A DNA stretch of 64,000 bases from Megascapheus bottae (GCA_024803745.1 JANJXV010000016.1:43840025-43904024), one strand, 5' to 3'; shown: positions 44,181 to 55,778, counted from the first letter of the stretch. Translations and numbers: made by a program. The notes: a model not told the origin generated them from the sequence alone.

Positions 44181-44249
44181 GTAAGTGAAGAATCTATGAA
44201 TATTCCTTGCATCATACTTGCTATATTTTTCCTATTCTTTCACATATTT

Positions 44250-44725
44250 ATGAATTTAATTGTTTAACCTATCAATGACTGAGAAAGTTGCAATAAATAT
44301 TTCCATTGATGTTGTAGCTTTGCCAATGCTTTCGTTAAATTTTAAAGAAAATCCTTTGTGTGATTCAGTGCATTTCTTAGATTTATGCACTTAGAGTTGT
44401 TAAAGTTTCCTTGCTTAATGGATGTTTCCTCTTTTGACACTCTCTTGTATTCTCTTTATTAATATAAAGCGTTAATAAAAAATTACTCAAAAGGTCCCTC
44501 ATTTTTTCAATTCTAATAAGGCTACATCAGCTATTTTAAGCTTCTTTTCCTCTATTATTGACCTTTCTGTAACCTTGTATTTCAGGCATATAGTTGTTAA
44601 GTATGTATACTTACAAATGCTCTCTCACAAAATGTTTATTTAATTGGAAAATTTAGGCAACTGATATGTATTGTTATTACAGATAGATTTTAAGTGCTTA
44701 ATTGTGCAGTTTCTACTTGGTTGGA
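44250..44725 (-). repeat. Ancient LINE-1 (L1M-like) ORF2 relic, antisense
   Basis: The plus strand follows the complement of ORF2 in order: CTATCAATGACTGAGAAAGT, TTCTTAGATTTATGCACTTA, AATAAGGCTACATCAGCTAT, TTGTATTTCAGGCATATAGT, TTTAATTGGAAAATTTAGG. It is much more diverged than the element at 42893-43865 and represents a more 5' part of ORF2. It is probably a separate, older insertion. Confidence 0.65.
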
Positions 44726-44734
44726 ACTTTTATT

Positions 44735-44802
44735 TTTCTAGATACTGAGGCTTCATGCTTCTGAGGCAGAAGCCCTACCCTCAGTCCTTCTATTGTTTTT
44801 GG
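44735..44802 (-). repeat. ID-like relic, antisense
   Basis: GATACTGAGGCTTCATGCTT, GAGGCAGAAGCCCTACCCTC and AGTCCTT have the layout of a complement ID/tRNA-like half (B box, then A box) but are strongly diverged. Confidence 0.35.
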
Positions 44803-45590
44803 TTTTGCTTCCTTATCCTTCTTGATGCCAAGGTTGGGTGTCGTTTTGCTCAGCCTTTTCCACGGTCCAGGGCAATGCTCGCTCTGTGGGAAAGCGTCTT
44901 GCTGGGGCTGTGAACCTCAGCACCTGAGCATCCCCAAGTCTGCTGGAGGTTGGGGTAGCCCTCTCCTCCCGGTCACGCGGCCAGCCAGGCTAGTGCTCTG
45001 TTGGCAAGATGCATTTCCGTTATTCGCTACTTATGCTTGTTTTATGAGTTTTACAACAGTTGGGGCCCATGCGTTTGAGTGACTCCATTTATTTTTTGCG
45101 AAATAGTTCCCATGAGAAGTTGCAGTGTCTAGCTATGGGGGGGAATCCTTTCTTCATATTCTCCAAGATGTTAGAAAGACTGTGTAAAATGTAAGTCAAA
45201 GGTACTACTAATGACAGAAGTAAACCTCTCAAAGACTACACGAAGCAATCGTTTAGACGTAGAGAACATCGAGGAATACAGCGTGGCATCTTTCCCCATT
45301 TCCCATAAGCACTTTGTCTGAGTCCTTCATGGCCACTGTGGCAACTGCTGAGTGCTGCATGCAGGTAGAGTTCCCTGCTTCCCACCTCTAGGCTGGTTCC
45401 CATGTGTGGACATCAGGGGATGTGTCACTGTGTCCCTCTCCTGGCCTCCTCTTGTCATTCAAGACAGAGGTCAACGTCTCAAAACAGAATGTACGGGATC
45501 AAAATATCTAAAGACAGCTTCTGAAGGCACTGGGTGAGCATCTGCCTTTCCACCCTGGACGGCTCCTGCTTTCTTGTACCTTATCTGTAG
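44803..45590. other. Unique sequence
   Basis: No gene recognised. Open frames of up to 86 codons are without domains. Confidence 0.45.
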
Positions 45591-45599
45591 GTGTATTTG

Positions 45600-45700
45600 G
45601 AGTTCCTCCCGTGGGCGTGGGGCTCACATCTGTGGTCCCAGTTCCTGGGACACAGAGGCAGGAGGATATGCTAGCCCACCTGCAGAGACCCCGGTCTCTC
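45600..45700 (+). repeat. B1-like fragment
   Basis: GGCGTGGGGCTCACATCTGT then GGTCCCAGTTCCTGGGACAC and AGAGGCAGGAGGATATGCTA follow the 5' part of a B1 element. The 3' part is lost. Confidence 0.65.
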
Positions 45701-46265
45701 CCCGTGTGGGTCTCAGCAGGTGGGTTCCTGTGGAGTGATTGCAGTTTTTGTTGCATTTCTTTCTGTTGGTCTTGCCGCGTTGGCGTCTACATCGCTCTCT
45801 TCGTCTCTCGTTTGCTGAATTAAGATGTCTCTCACGCAGGCCCAGTCCTCCTCCATTGTCCTCCCTCGTGGAGAAGCTGGTTTTCCTGCAGAAGCTGTGG
45901 CAGAGCTGGCTGTGTTCGTCACCTGCCGCCCAGCCTCCGCTGTCCACGGCCCCTGGACCGCGTCGTTACCCACAAAGCACGAAGCCAGCCCATCAGAAGC
46001 CATCTGCTCTCTGGCACTGATTTAGCTGACTGCAGTTTTCTTACTTTATGTATAAATAAAATGCAACTCCACAAGTCCCTCGTAGAACATAGGTAGCAGA
46101 GTAAATTCCACTTTGGAGTCAAGACTGCACTTAAGCATCTTGCCTTTCTCACCCAGGGAGAGTCCCCGCATCTGTGTGGCAGGGCTGATGTGTTCTAGGC
46201 AACAGAGATCACTCCTTTACTGCTACTTTCTCCCTGAGCCGAGTGCCTGTAAAATTGTTCTTCTT
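45701..46265. other. Unique sequence
   Basis: Overlapping open frames on both strands (107 codons minus, 93 plus) have no recognisable domain. Confidence 0.45.
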
Positions 46266-46328
46266 CGGTGGTACTCGGGTGTGGAGTTAGGGCTTCACCC
46301 TCGCCAGGTAGGCACTCTGGCAACACTT
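46266..46328 (-). repeat. ID-like relic, antisense
   Basis: GGTGGTACTCGGGTGTGGAG, GGGCTTCACCCTCGCCAGGT and AGGCACTCTGG match the complement of an ID element in order (linker, B box, A box). Confidence 0.5.
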
Positions 46329-46454
46329 TCTGCGTCGGTCATTTTTAAAGTAGGATCCCTCCTCTGGGGAAGGGGAGATTGGCATAGCATCTGCTTCTCC
46401 CTGGCTACCTGCCATACATAGCTGCAGTGACAGGTACAAGCCCACACTCAGCTT

Positions 46455-46550
46455 TAGAGACCCAGGGCTGGCCTCAAACCACAGTCCTCCAAATGTCAGC
46501 TTCTCAAGCAGGTAGGACTGCAAGCATGCGCCGCAGTGCCCAGCGGTAGC
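46455..46550 (-). repeat. B1-like fragment, antisense
   Basis: GAGACCCAGGGCTGGCCTCA, AACCACAGTCCTCC and GCATGCGCCGCAGTGCCCAG match the complement of the 5' two-thirds of B1. Confidence 0.7.
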
Positions 46551-47300
46551 TGTGTGAGATGAAGGCAGCAAGTAACGTGCTGTGCACGCATGCTCTGGGC
46601 TTCATCCAGATTAATGAGACACATCACTGGGTCCAATATCACTAGGTCCTGACCTCTCAAGGAAAACTACTGCCATGGCTCCTGAGAGCCATATCTGTCT
46701 TCCTTCTGTTTTCCAGGCCTTACCTGCCGTCGTAGCACATACTTGTATCCTTCTCCCCAGAAAGGTAAAGGATCGCCTATAGTGATGCCCTCATGCCCAA
46801 GACAGGTCCGGGTACACGACACCTGCATGGTGTTTCCTGGGTGACTAAACACTGTACCTAAGATTCATGTCCCCAGATAGCCTTTGTATGTGTTGAGTAG
46901 CTGCTGTCATCCGTCATCATACCCAGGTGCGATTAGTAAATGGGTTTGGGCTCCTCTGAGTTTCAGTGTGGGACAGAGAGACGTCAGGTGCCCGGCAAGT
47001 GCCGTGTAATCTTTCTCTGTGTGTCCTCTGCATGACAGCCCAGGAGAGTCCGGCATGTGAGTCCTCTCAGGACAGCCTGGCAGCCCTGCGCTTTGCTGTG
47101 GGATACCTGAGCTGCTGAGAGGGGAAGAACGAGGAGTTCCAGCCCATCTGTTCCTGTCACCACCTCAGTCCTTCAGTTCGGCCATTTGGTGGAAAGACCA
47201 ATAAAACATTTACCAAGCATTATCTCTCTCCAACTAAGGACTCCTTCACCAAACACCGCTTTCAACTTCTGGCTTTTTTGGTGGTTAACTGGACATGAGC
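46551..47300. other. Unique sequence
   Basis: No gene or repeat recognised. Confidence 0.5.
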
Positions 47301-47302
47301 GT

Positions 47303-47412
47303 TTCACAGACTTTCGTGCCTGGGCAACTTTCCAGCCGCGATGCTCAGCTCACAGCCTCCTGAGTAGCAGGGACTGCAGGAGTGAGCCACCATTGACCGC
47401 AGCGCCGGGATT
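47303..47412 (-). repeat. B1-like SINE half, antisense
   Basis: CGTGCCTGGGCAACTTTCCA, CTCAGCTCACAGCCTCCTGA, GTAGCAGGGACTGCAGGAGT and GAGCCACC match the complement of the composite SINE left half. Confidence 0.65.
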
Positions 47413-48167
47413 CTCCGGCGTGGTGTCTTACCAAAACTGACACCACCAGGTGTGAAATTCGGCTGGAAAAGCTTCCTCTTCCTATCTCTTATTAGGCTTG
47501 TGAGTCCTTGGTGGTTTTTATTTTTGTGCACGTTTTCATACTCTGCTTTCCTATTCTTTTCCTCTTCCTCCTGGTTTCATTATACCAATGTTGTCACGTG
47601 CACACGCTTCCCTTAGGGAGTGCCAAGCATGTGTCTTCTCGATCTTCACTATCTGGTAGAAAATCTTTGGAGGGAATGCGGGTTCCCATTCTTGTGTCTT
47701 CGTTCTTCCTAGGGAACCTCCCATTTCATAGGCACATGTATTTTCTGCCTCTGTGTTTTAATTTCCTTGGACATAGTAGATACACTCAAGTGTCTTCTGT
47801 TCATGTCTCCCCGGCCTTGCGCATGGAAAGCAAATTCCTGCCCTCGGGCTAACACGCATGGTCCTGTCCGTGACCCGAGGGTGAGAATGGCGCATTCTGC
47901 CTGTCTGTGCGTCGCCCCGGGGGGAGAACAGCGCACTTTGGCAGGTTAAGGTGAGGAAGGCTGAGTGCAGGCCGGAATCGGCACTCCTGACCTTTGTGGC
48001 TGCACTTCACTGTAACTTGTTCTTGAGGCTGCAGACTCCAGGGGAAACGCGCCTGGGCCACTCTTTTCCCGGGCTTCTGCTCGTAGGGAACGGGTCTGAG
48101 GAGAGCTGTTTGCAGTGGAAACCAAGCGTGCCTGTGGAGCGTTGTGCCTGCCCTGCTTCTTCTGCAG
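47413..48167. other. Unique sequence
   Basis: No gene recognised. The stretch ends with a pyrimidine tract and acceptor-like TTCTTCTGCAG. Confidence 0.45.
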
Positions 48168-48264
48168 GCCGCCTTCCATGCTTCTCTATCCCTCCTCCCC
48201 GACACCAGGTCCCGGCATCTCCTCCGGATCAAAGCTCTCCTCTACACACCCCCACTCACCCCAG
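48168..48264 (+). other. Candidate 97 bp internal exon (splice-site evidence only)
   Basis: A pyrimidine-rich acceptor (CTGCCCTGCTTCTTCTGCAG, ending 48167) and a perfect donor (CCCCAG-GTAAGT, 48259-48270) bound 97 bases. All three frames are open, so the coding frame cannot be chosen, and none of the peptides (Ser/Pro/Leu-rich) is recognisable. If real, it may belong to a long non-coding RNA. Chance co-occurrence in GC-rich DNA is the main alternative. Confidence 0.2.
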
Positions 48265-49035
48265 GTAAGTGCCACAGCAGGGAAGTCTCGGCACTCATGC
48301 TGGGGCTGGCACAGGGTGACAGGAGGCACGAGGCCCGCCAGAGCCCGTGCGGCCCCTTCCCTGGGAAACAGGAGATGGAGTTCTGGAGATGAGCCACCGC
48401 TTTGAGGACTTCTACCACCTTCAAGTTCAGACCCTTCCTTTCACCGCTCCCCCAGACAAGTTTCAGCACATCCCATGGATCCTGAAAATGCTGCACGCAG
48501 TCAGCCTCTTCTCTAGTTATCGGGGCCACACAGTCAGCCTCTCGTGACTGATGGAGCCAGCTTCCCGTTGTGACAGATGGCTCACAGTCACTACATGTTC
48601 AGTCTGTTTTGTCTAGAATTTATGTTGACAACAAGGAAAAGGAAAGAAAAGATTTCTTGGAGACGGGGAGGTGTTTGTTGTGTTTCACAGGATTTCCTTT
48701 GCTTCCATCGCGAGGGTAACGCGCCGGAGGCATCTCCACACTGCCGTCTGGCGATTGATGCAAATCAGCTCCGGACTGACAAAGACAAGATGGGAACGGG
48801 TGTTCCCTCTGCCTCAGAGAAACACAAAGCAGCATTCACAGACGAGGTCTGATTTGGTGATGCCAGGGGAAAGGTAGTTTAAAAACAAAGCAAAACAAAG
48901 AAGCATACATTGTTGAGCAGAGCCGGCCCTTCTCAGTGAGCGCTGCCTGGCGCAGGGCACGTGTGCCCCTGGGCCGTGCGATGACATCTGGAGGTCCAGG
49001 TGGGTTTGCCAACAGAAAATTCACCTCTGGGCTCA
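48265..49035. other. Unique sequence
   Basis: No gene recognised. GC-rich in the first third. Confidence 0.45.
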
Positions 49036-49345
49036 GCAATTTCATTTTTGATTGACAAGACTAAGTTCATTCAAATCACAGAGCAGAGAGGGATGTAAAT
49101 TCTCCAAGAGCCCCAAATAACGTTCACCTTCGAGTTATTTGCAAAATGTTATTATTGCTGTAAATACAAATTGCTGCCCATGAGTTTGCTCTGTTTCTAC
49201 TTGACTTAGATTATTTATAGATGTTTGACTATTATTAGATTATTTATAATCCATTATTTGACCATTTGTAATCAATAATTTGAACTATTTTCCCTCTATT
49301 TTTGATCTACATCAATTTAAGATTTAAGACATTAATATGTTAGTG
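49036..49345. promoter_or_regulatory. Candidate conserved non-coding block
   Basis: Repeat-free, with TTTTTGATTGACAAG, GAGTTATTTGCAAAATG, TGTTATTATTGCTGTAAATA and TTAGATTATTTATAGATG. Near-tandem TTATTTATA and TAATCNAT words recur at 49206-49280. Enhancer-like texture only. Confidence 0.3.
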
Positions 49346-52083
49346 CTTTTTAATTTGCAGGCTGTACACTCACTTCTTTCCTCTTGAAATTCTAGTCATT
49401 TCTGTATCACAATTATTTACCTTTTGCAGAATTAGATTCTTAGAAGAAGTCTTCCTTATTACTCTCCAAGACTTTTCTTTCCTGGAGAGCATTAAACTGC
49501 GCACATCCCAAGTAAAATAGACTTCTTTTATGGCAGAGCGGTTTGTCACTTTCTGCTGGACAGGTGAACCCCCTCACTCCCACAGCAAGCTTCGTGACAA
49601 GTGTGTACTTGGTTGCTCTTGACTAAGGCCCACATTCCAGGCTGGTGGGAACCCCAGGCCGATGGTGCAAGGCTCCCCACTGCCAGGCCCACCGCCAGGC
49701 TCTTCTTACTTCAGCCTGGTGCTCTTCAAACCCGCTTCTCAGCTTCTTCCGTTTTGAATTATTTATGGACTCACATGCACATTTCAGACACAAGGGAGAC
49801 TCTATGCACCTTTCACCTCCTTGTTCCCCAGTGACTGCAGCTTGCAACTCGATGCCGCAATGTGGCTTTGTGTGGGCCCACTGAAGTAAGCTGTGTACGT
49901 GCAAAGACTGCTGTGCCTCTACGTCCCACGTGTGCCTTTGCACGTCCAACACCAGGGCCCAGGTCACAGCAGCCATGACCACTGGCCCTGTGTGGCTGCT
50001 CCCACGGTCCCTCCCTCTCCTCTCCACCCTCCATCCCTACACCCTCTCCTCTCCATGGTCCATCCCTGCGCCCTCTCCTCCTCATGCCCCACCCCGCCCC
50101 CTGGCCACCGACACTGTGACTGTTTCGCAGTCGGAGGATGTGGCCCGTTTTGACATCTCTGATGGCCTTTCCCCGAAAACCAGATCCTGGCTCCGTTGAG
50201 AGCAGCCTCTTTCTCCTGGACCCTGGACCCTAACGCGCTTCAGCTTTCCCGTGTGATTTAAACTGACCGACCGTCTTTCCCTAGAAACTTTCCTTTTGCC
50301 ACTGCCAGCCACCTTTGCCTGACTTCTCTCACCTGGCTTTCAGCTTGCTCTCTCCAGCTGCTGTCTTATTTGAAGGATGGTGAACATCAGTGCAGACACT
50401 CACATTCCCTGTGGACGCCCCCAGCACCCAGCACAGCACAGCCCCACCTTGCCATGATCCCGGCAGCCTTTCACCTACGGCTCTCTCTACCATTCCCCTG
50501 TCCTCCATCACAGCATGTCCTGTAGGCCTCGGCAGTTTCATGATTTTGGTATACAGATAGTTAAAACACCTAATTTCCCCAAATGCTGAGCTAGCAACAT
50601 TTGTAATTTCAGTTGGACAAAAGAAAAAAAATATATATATATAAATGTGGAAACATTGGGAAGGTATCTACTCTAACAACTCTTTATTTGAAATAAGAAC
50701 GTTATCCTAAAAATAATCATAATAAAAAGTTAAAAAATAATCCTGCCAACAAACCCTCAAGGCACACAAAACAGAATATCTCACTTACAAACCGTATTGA
50801 CGCTTTTCTACGCTGTGTTTTGAATTGGTCTGAATTTCCTTCCATCCTCTGGACCTCTGGACAATACTGAGTCAGAAATTCCCTGGGAGTCTGGCAGGAA
50901 ATAATTAGCTGGGCAGCACATCCTATATCTGGTTTGGTAAGAAGAAAACAGGACGCTGTCTCAGCTTCCTTTTTATGAGCTTGAGTTTTGAGCCCTGGAG
51001 GGTGTCAGGCACGGAACTGAAGTGAGTTCCGGGAGACTTTGAAGGCTCCTGCCCCCGGCTTGTCCGTGACTTTGGGGTAGTGTGGGCTGGGGAGAGAGGG
51101 GTTGGCTTCATTCTGTTCCTGCTCTTTCTCCAGGATTTTGTGAGTTTCCAGGTTACGCAGCGAAGCACAAACTGCTGTTAATACAGGTGCTCTGCCATGA
51201 TTTCTGATTTGCTGGCTATCATTTCCATGAACAACTGACCAGGCTGTCAGCCTGTCAGTCCTTGTTGTTGTAACGATTTCTTTCATACAAGGGACTTGAT
51301 TCATGAGCTAGAGGAGGGAAAGTAAAAATCACACAGCTGGCTGTAAATATATGTTTCTAACTTGGAGGGACACAAAGGTTATGCAATGCCTTAGGTCAAA
51401 ACTCCACGTTCATCCTCAAAAATTAATTGCCACTTAGCTGGACAGATGCCTCTTGGAGCTTAGGGGGTGGCAGGGCTCAGAGAAACCTGAGGAGTATTTC
51501 CAGGCATCACTTTCAAGTTGCTTCATCTGACATCACCCCAGGCACAGCCCTGGGAGGGCAGAGAGGACCCTCTTGCTAGCTCAGGTCTCCCTGAGACTCA
51601 GTAACCATGAGGGTGGCAGGAAGGCGGGCGCGAGGACGGGAGGCCACGGGCACCATGGGAGGCTTAGCTGTCCAGAACCCAGGAGGCCAAGCCCTGGGCA
51701 GCCCCGCTGCAGTGCCCTTCTCCATTCCACGAAGGAGTTTAAAGAACCGCAGATTCTGGGGACATCTCGTGTCCTGCACTCAAGGCTAGAGGACTCCACT
51801 TGCCTGCTCCCCCCTCCTGCTTGCACCCCGACTCACAGTACCATGGGTCTGAAGGACGCAGGCCCTTGGAGGTCAGCTGAGCAGAAAGCTCCCACATAGG
51901 GCTCCCCAGCAGTCTGCGGGTGGGGACGGGGCTTCACCTTCTCCAGCCTGAGGAAAGAACCTTGGGCATTTTGCTTGAGGTTTGGCACTTCCTCCAGCAG
52001 CCAGGATGTGCACCTCACAGGCCTCTCCCACGGGGTGTACTCCTGGACTCACCTGAGCTTCCCACCATCCTGGCAGGAGAGCC
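49346..52083. other. Unique sequence, no gene recognised
   Basis: Mixed composition, with C-rich (49990-50110) and AT-rich (50560-50760, including (AT)5 at about 50630) parts. The longest open frames (134 and 108 codons) carry no domains and are overlapped by frames on the opposite strand. Confidence 0.45.
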
Positions 52084-52785
52084 TCAGGGGAGGCTCAGGA
52101 GGGCGGAGGAGGGAGGCCTGGGGAGGAGGAGGCAGGCCTTGGGGAGGAGGAGGGAGGCCTTGGGGAGGAGGAGGGAGGTCTGGGAGGAGGAGGGAGGCCT
52201 TGGGGAGGAGGAGGGAGACCTTGGGGAGGAGGAGGGAGGCCTGGGGAGGAGGAGGGAGGCCTGGGGAGGAGGAGGGAGGTCTGGGAGGAGGAGGGAGGCC
52301 TTGGGGAGGAGGAGGGAGGCCTGGGGAGGAGGAGGGAGACCTTGGTGAGGAGGAGGGAGACCTTGGGGAGGAGGAAGGAGGCCTGGGGAGGAGGAGGGAG
52401 GCCTGGGGAGGAGGAGGGAGGTCTGGGAGGAGGAGGGAGACCTTGGGGAGGAGGAGGGAGGCCTGGGAGGAGGAGTGAGGCCTGGGGAGGAGGAGGGAGG
52501 CGGGCTTGGGGAGGAGGGAGGCCTGGGAGGAGGAGGGAGGCCTTGGGGAGGAGGAGTGAGGCCTGGGGAGGAAAAGGGAGACCTTGGGGAGGAGGAAAGA
52601 GGCCTGGAGAGGAGGAGTGAGGCCTGGGGAGGAGGAGGGAGTCCTGGGGAGGAGGAGGGAGGCCTGGGGAGGAGGAGGGAGGCCTGGGGAGGAGGAGGGA
52701 GACCTTGGGGAGGAGGAGGGAGGCCTGGGGAGGAGGAGGGAGGCCTGGGGAGGAGGAGGGAGGCCTGAGGGGGAGGAAGGACCAT
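52084..52785. repeat. Polypurine 20-21 bp minisatellite, about 33 copies
   Basis: The unit is GGGAGGCCTGGGGAGGAGGA, with variants GGAGGCCTTGGGGAGG, GGAGACCTTGGGG and GGAGGTCTGGGAGG. The palindrome AGGCCT is the only non-purine part. Recurrent GGGG and GGG runs on the plus strand give strong G-quadruplex potential. Unit length alternates (20/21, with some 19), so frames drift. Even so, a 252-codon Pro/Ser-rich minus-strand open frame spans it. That frame has no other protein features. Confidence 0.96.
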
Positions 52786-53800
52786 GGCAGCTGAGCCTAG
52801 AGCAACCTCACAAGTAGAAGCCTGTCTGCGGTATCTGCACACCGAGTGGTGTCTCCTCTTCCATAAAGCGGTGACACCAGCCCAAACCCCAGCTCCTCCC
52901 TCCCCTCAGAAGCACTCTGTCTTCCTAAGGCGGGCATCCCAGGGCACCTCCTTCTGGAGGTACAGATCTGAGCAGGGGAGGGGTGGGTGCCAGGGGAGCC
53001 ACCCTCTGTGATCTTCATTCTTTATCCTCTTAATTACAGTTTACAGCCTGAATTTACTTCATGTTCCCAGCCACAGCTCCCCGTTAGCCCATTTCCTTTC
53101 TTTGTAGTAAACCAAGGTACCACACTAAATGCCTGCTAGGAAAGTGAAGACGACCATTCAGACATTTCCCCTTAAATATCACAGATTCTACTCCTATGAA
53201 TGTGTGAATTAATTTTCTATTTGGTTCGGAAATTTAGTCATGTTACTTTCCTAAGTAGTTTGCAATAATTTGGAAGTGTGAAAATTTAAGATTTGGTCTC
53301 TAAAAGCAATTAATGTGCACTGAATTAGAAAATAAGTTTAGAGTCTAAAAAATGTTAGTCACTGACTGAAGCAATACAATTTCCACACTGTCTACTAGAG
53401 CAACTTCTCTGTCATAAGATATGTAGCTCATCTGGAAGCAAAGCCCTTTTTGCAAAAGTAATGTTTTCTGCAACTTGGGGGGCATTTGCAGTAATGGCTC
53501 CCCTTGGCCCTCAAGAGAGAATAAATATTTTGCACCATCAAATGTGATATTCAAGATTGTTTATAGACCTTTGTGTTTGAGGTCTAAATCTATGTTTGAG
53601 GAGCAATCAGGAAGACATTTCATTGCTTCGAGGGAGGTTAGCATCTCTGAGAACACAATAATCAGGAGCTACCAGAAAAGATCAATGCATGGGATTCCAT
53701 TCACATTAGGAATATTCATTTAATGAAACACAAAATTCACACTGCAGACTAGGGGAGTTCATCTCTGATTGATGTATCCAACAAAAATTTTCAAATCTTG
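52786..53800. other. Unique sequence
   Basis: GC-rich to about 53020, then AT-rich. No gene recognised. Confidence 0.45.
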
Positions 53801-53804
53801 GAGC

Positions 53805-54540
53805 TATGAAAAAACTAGTACACATTAATAATAAGAAACATAATCCAATTTAAAGATGGGTAAAAATGTCATCACCAAAACCAAAAAAAGACCCTCTAAA
53901 TGAGCCTATCAGAGGCTGTTACCATCATTTGCCATTTGAAAAATCTGAAATAATTTCACATTGAGATGCCATAAGAGTACCAAACATTGGCAAATCTTTT
54001 GAATATTTCAGGAGGTAAATATTTTCTACATCAACATTGGAAAACTATTGCACACCTTCAACTTACTTAAAAATGTACCTACGCTCGACCCAGGAAGGCC
54101 ATTCTTGAGGGCATAGCTAGAAGGAATCTACTTATGGGTGCAAAAGGACATGATAGGAATGTTCCCAGAAGCTCTATTTATAGAAGCGCTCAACTGTCGA
54201 GCCACAAAAGAGAACTGAATCATGAGATAGTTTCACAGGGAAGCACTATGCAGAACTACGAAGAACAAAGTTACAATCTTTATCGAAGATGTATTTCGTA
54301 GGGGTGATGCTGATTGAAGAAAGTCAGATGGGAGAGAGGACAAAATGAATGATGTCACTCAAGACAGTCAAATCACCACAGTGTTCAGTGACAGATGACA
54401 CTAATCCATGTCACTGGGATAAACAAAATGTATGACAACAAGACTATAAAAGATTCCAAGAGAAAATCTAGAAATACCCTGTCACAAGTAGTTTAGACTA
54501 CATGTGAACAATATAGAATTACTTAAAGATAAATTATAAA
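53805..54540 (+). repeat. Ancient LINE-1 relic (ORF2 3' part)
   Basis: The order of degraded ORF2 phrases is kept: CCAATTTAAAGATGGGTAAA, ATTTCACATTGAGATGCCAT, CGACCCAGGAAGGCCATTCT, GAAGCTCTATTTATAGAAGC, GGGAAGCACTATGCAGAACT, GAAGAAAGTCAGATGGG. It carries many stops and cannot be functional. The sequence between 54360 and 54540 may be its 3' UTR. Confidence 0.6.
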
Positions 54541-54551
54541 AATCACCTTAG

Positions 54552-54743
54552 GTCTGGGAGCATGTCCTAGTGGTAGAGTACTTGCCTAGCATGCGCGAAG
54601 CTCTGGGTTTGATTCCTCGGTACCACATACACAGAAAAGCCAGAAGTGAAATTGTGGCTCAAGAGGTAGACTGTTAGCCTTGAGAAAGCCCAAGGCCAGT
54701 GCCTAGGACCTGAGTTCAAGCCCCAGGACTGGTAAAAATTATT
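54552..54743 (+). repeat. tRNA-tRNA dimeric (ID-type) SINE with TSD
   Basis: The left ID half (CATGTCCTAGTGGTAGAGTA, GGGTTTGATTCC) and the right half (GTGGCTCAAGAGGTAGACTG, TGAGTTCAAGCCCC) are followed by a short A-rich end. The direct repeat TCACCTTAG (54543-54551 and 54744-54752) is a likely target-site duplication. It is more diverged than 12920-13121 and 22701-22895. Confidence 0.88.
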
Positions 54744-54752
54744 TCACCTTAG

Positions 54753-54995
54753 AGCTGGTCATTTGGTGGCTCACACCTGTAATTCTAGCTACTCAGGGGG
54801 CTGAGATCTGAAGTTTGTGGTTTAAAACCAGTCCAGACAAGAAGGTCCATGAGATGCTTAGCTCCAATTAACTTCCAGAAAACCAGAAGTAGCTCTGTGC
54901 CTCAAGTGTTAGACCATTGGCTTTGAGCACAAAGAGGTTCAGGACGGCACCCAGACCCTGAGTTCAAGCCCTACAAATGAAAAAAACAAACAAAC
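54753..54995 (+). repeat. Composite B1-ID SINE
   Basis: It starts immediately after the downstream TSD copy of the preceding SINE. The left B1-like half (TTTGGTGGCTCACACCTGTA, GCTACTCAGGGGGCTGAGAT), the linker (GCTTAGCTCCAATTAACTTC) and the right ID-like half (TGTGCCTCAAGTGTTAGACC, CTGAGTTCAAGCCC) are all present, with an A-rich CAAACAAACA tail. Confidence 0.9.
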
Positions 54996-55680
54996 AGACA
55001 TTGCATTAGGAAGTCTAGCACAACCACAAAATATTTTCAGAAGTCCAAACAATGAGTAACTAGTAAAGACTGAATGAAATCTTAATATGTGCTCAAATCA
55101 AAAGCAGAAAGAGACAGGAAGAAATACAAAATTTGATGCAACGAGTTGGATATATAGAAAAGTTGGTGAGCCTATCAGAATATGTTAAAAATTGTATGAA
55201 ACATAAACTAAATACACCCACTGGAGGCTGGTGTTCAAATACAAGAAGAAATAGCCAATACTAGCTCTTTGTAAAGTACCTACAGGTTATCCTTAACAGA
55301 TGGATCCAGAATACTGAAGCCAAAGGCGGAAACAGAATGTCCTATGACAGCAGGAATGAAAACAGTCTACGTGAGCACCCAGACAAAGCAAACTTCAAAA
55401 GAAAGATGGCTGAAGATAAAGGACAATACAGAGGTCAGATTATCCCAGAGACACAACAATCCTGAGCGAGTCTGCATTTCCCAAGAGGCCTTCCAAGAAG
55501 AGAGACAAATTCCAAGTTATCACCAGACTTCTGAGTTTTAGCTTCACGATTAAAGGAACTTAGTGGCCCTGGCCCTACCTCTGCTGTAGAAACATGGAAC
55601 AAACTGAAGCTTCAATGTGTGGAGACCCTGTGGGGAACTGAGCCGTTTGGAGGTGTTTTCCCAAGTCCTCGGGAGCAGAG
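54996..55680. other. Unclassified, possibly old transposon sequence
   Basis: A-rich, L1-like texture (long stretches rich in AAAG/ACAAAG), but I cannot place it in ORF1 or ORF2 with confidence. No gene recognised. Confidence 0.35.
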
Positions 55681-55682
55681 TA

Positions 55683-55778
55683 TGCAGAAGCAGGCCAGAG
55701 GCAGGCCAGAGGCAGAGGCAGGCCAAAGGCAGAGGCAGGCCAGAGGTAGAGGCAGGCAGAGGCAGGCAGAGGCCACTG
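55683..55778. repeat. Short AGGCAG/AGGCCAG minisatellite
   Basis: About ten variably spaced copies of GCCAGAGGCAG and GGCAGAGGCAG at 5-17 bp intervals. Irregular and short. Confidence 0.8.

Noticed and set aside
52084..52842. Pro/Ser-rich 252-codon minus-strand frame as a mucin-like or collagen-like gene
   Set aside because: It covers the polypurine minisatellite exactly, and unit length alternates 20/21 bp, so the register is not maintained as a protein repeat would be.
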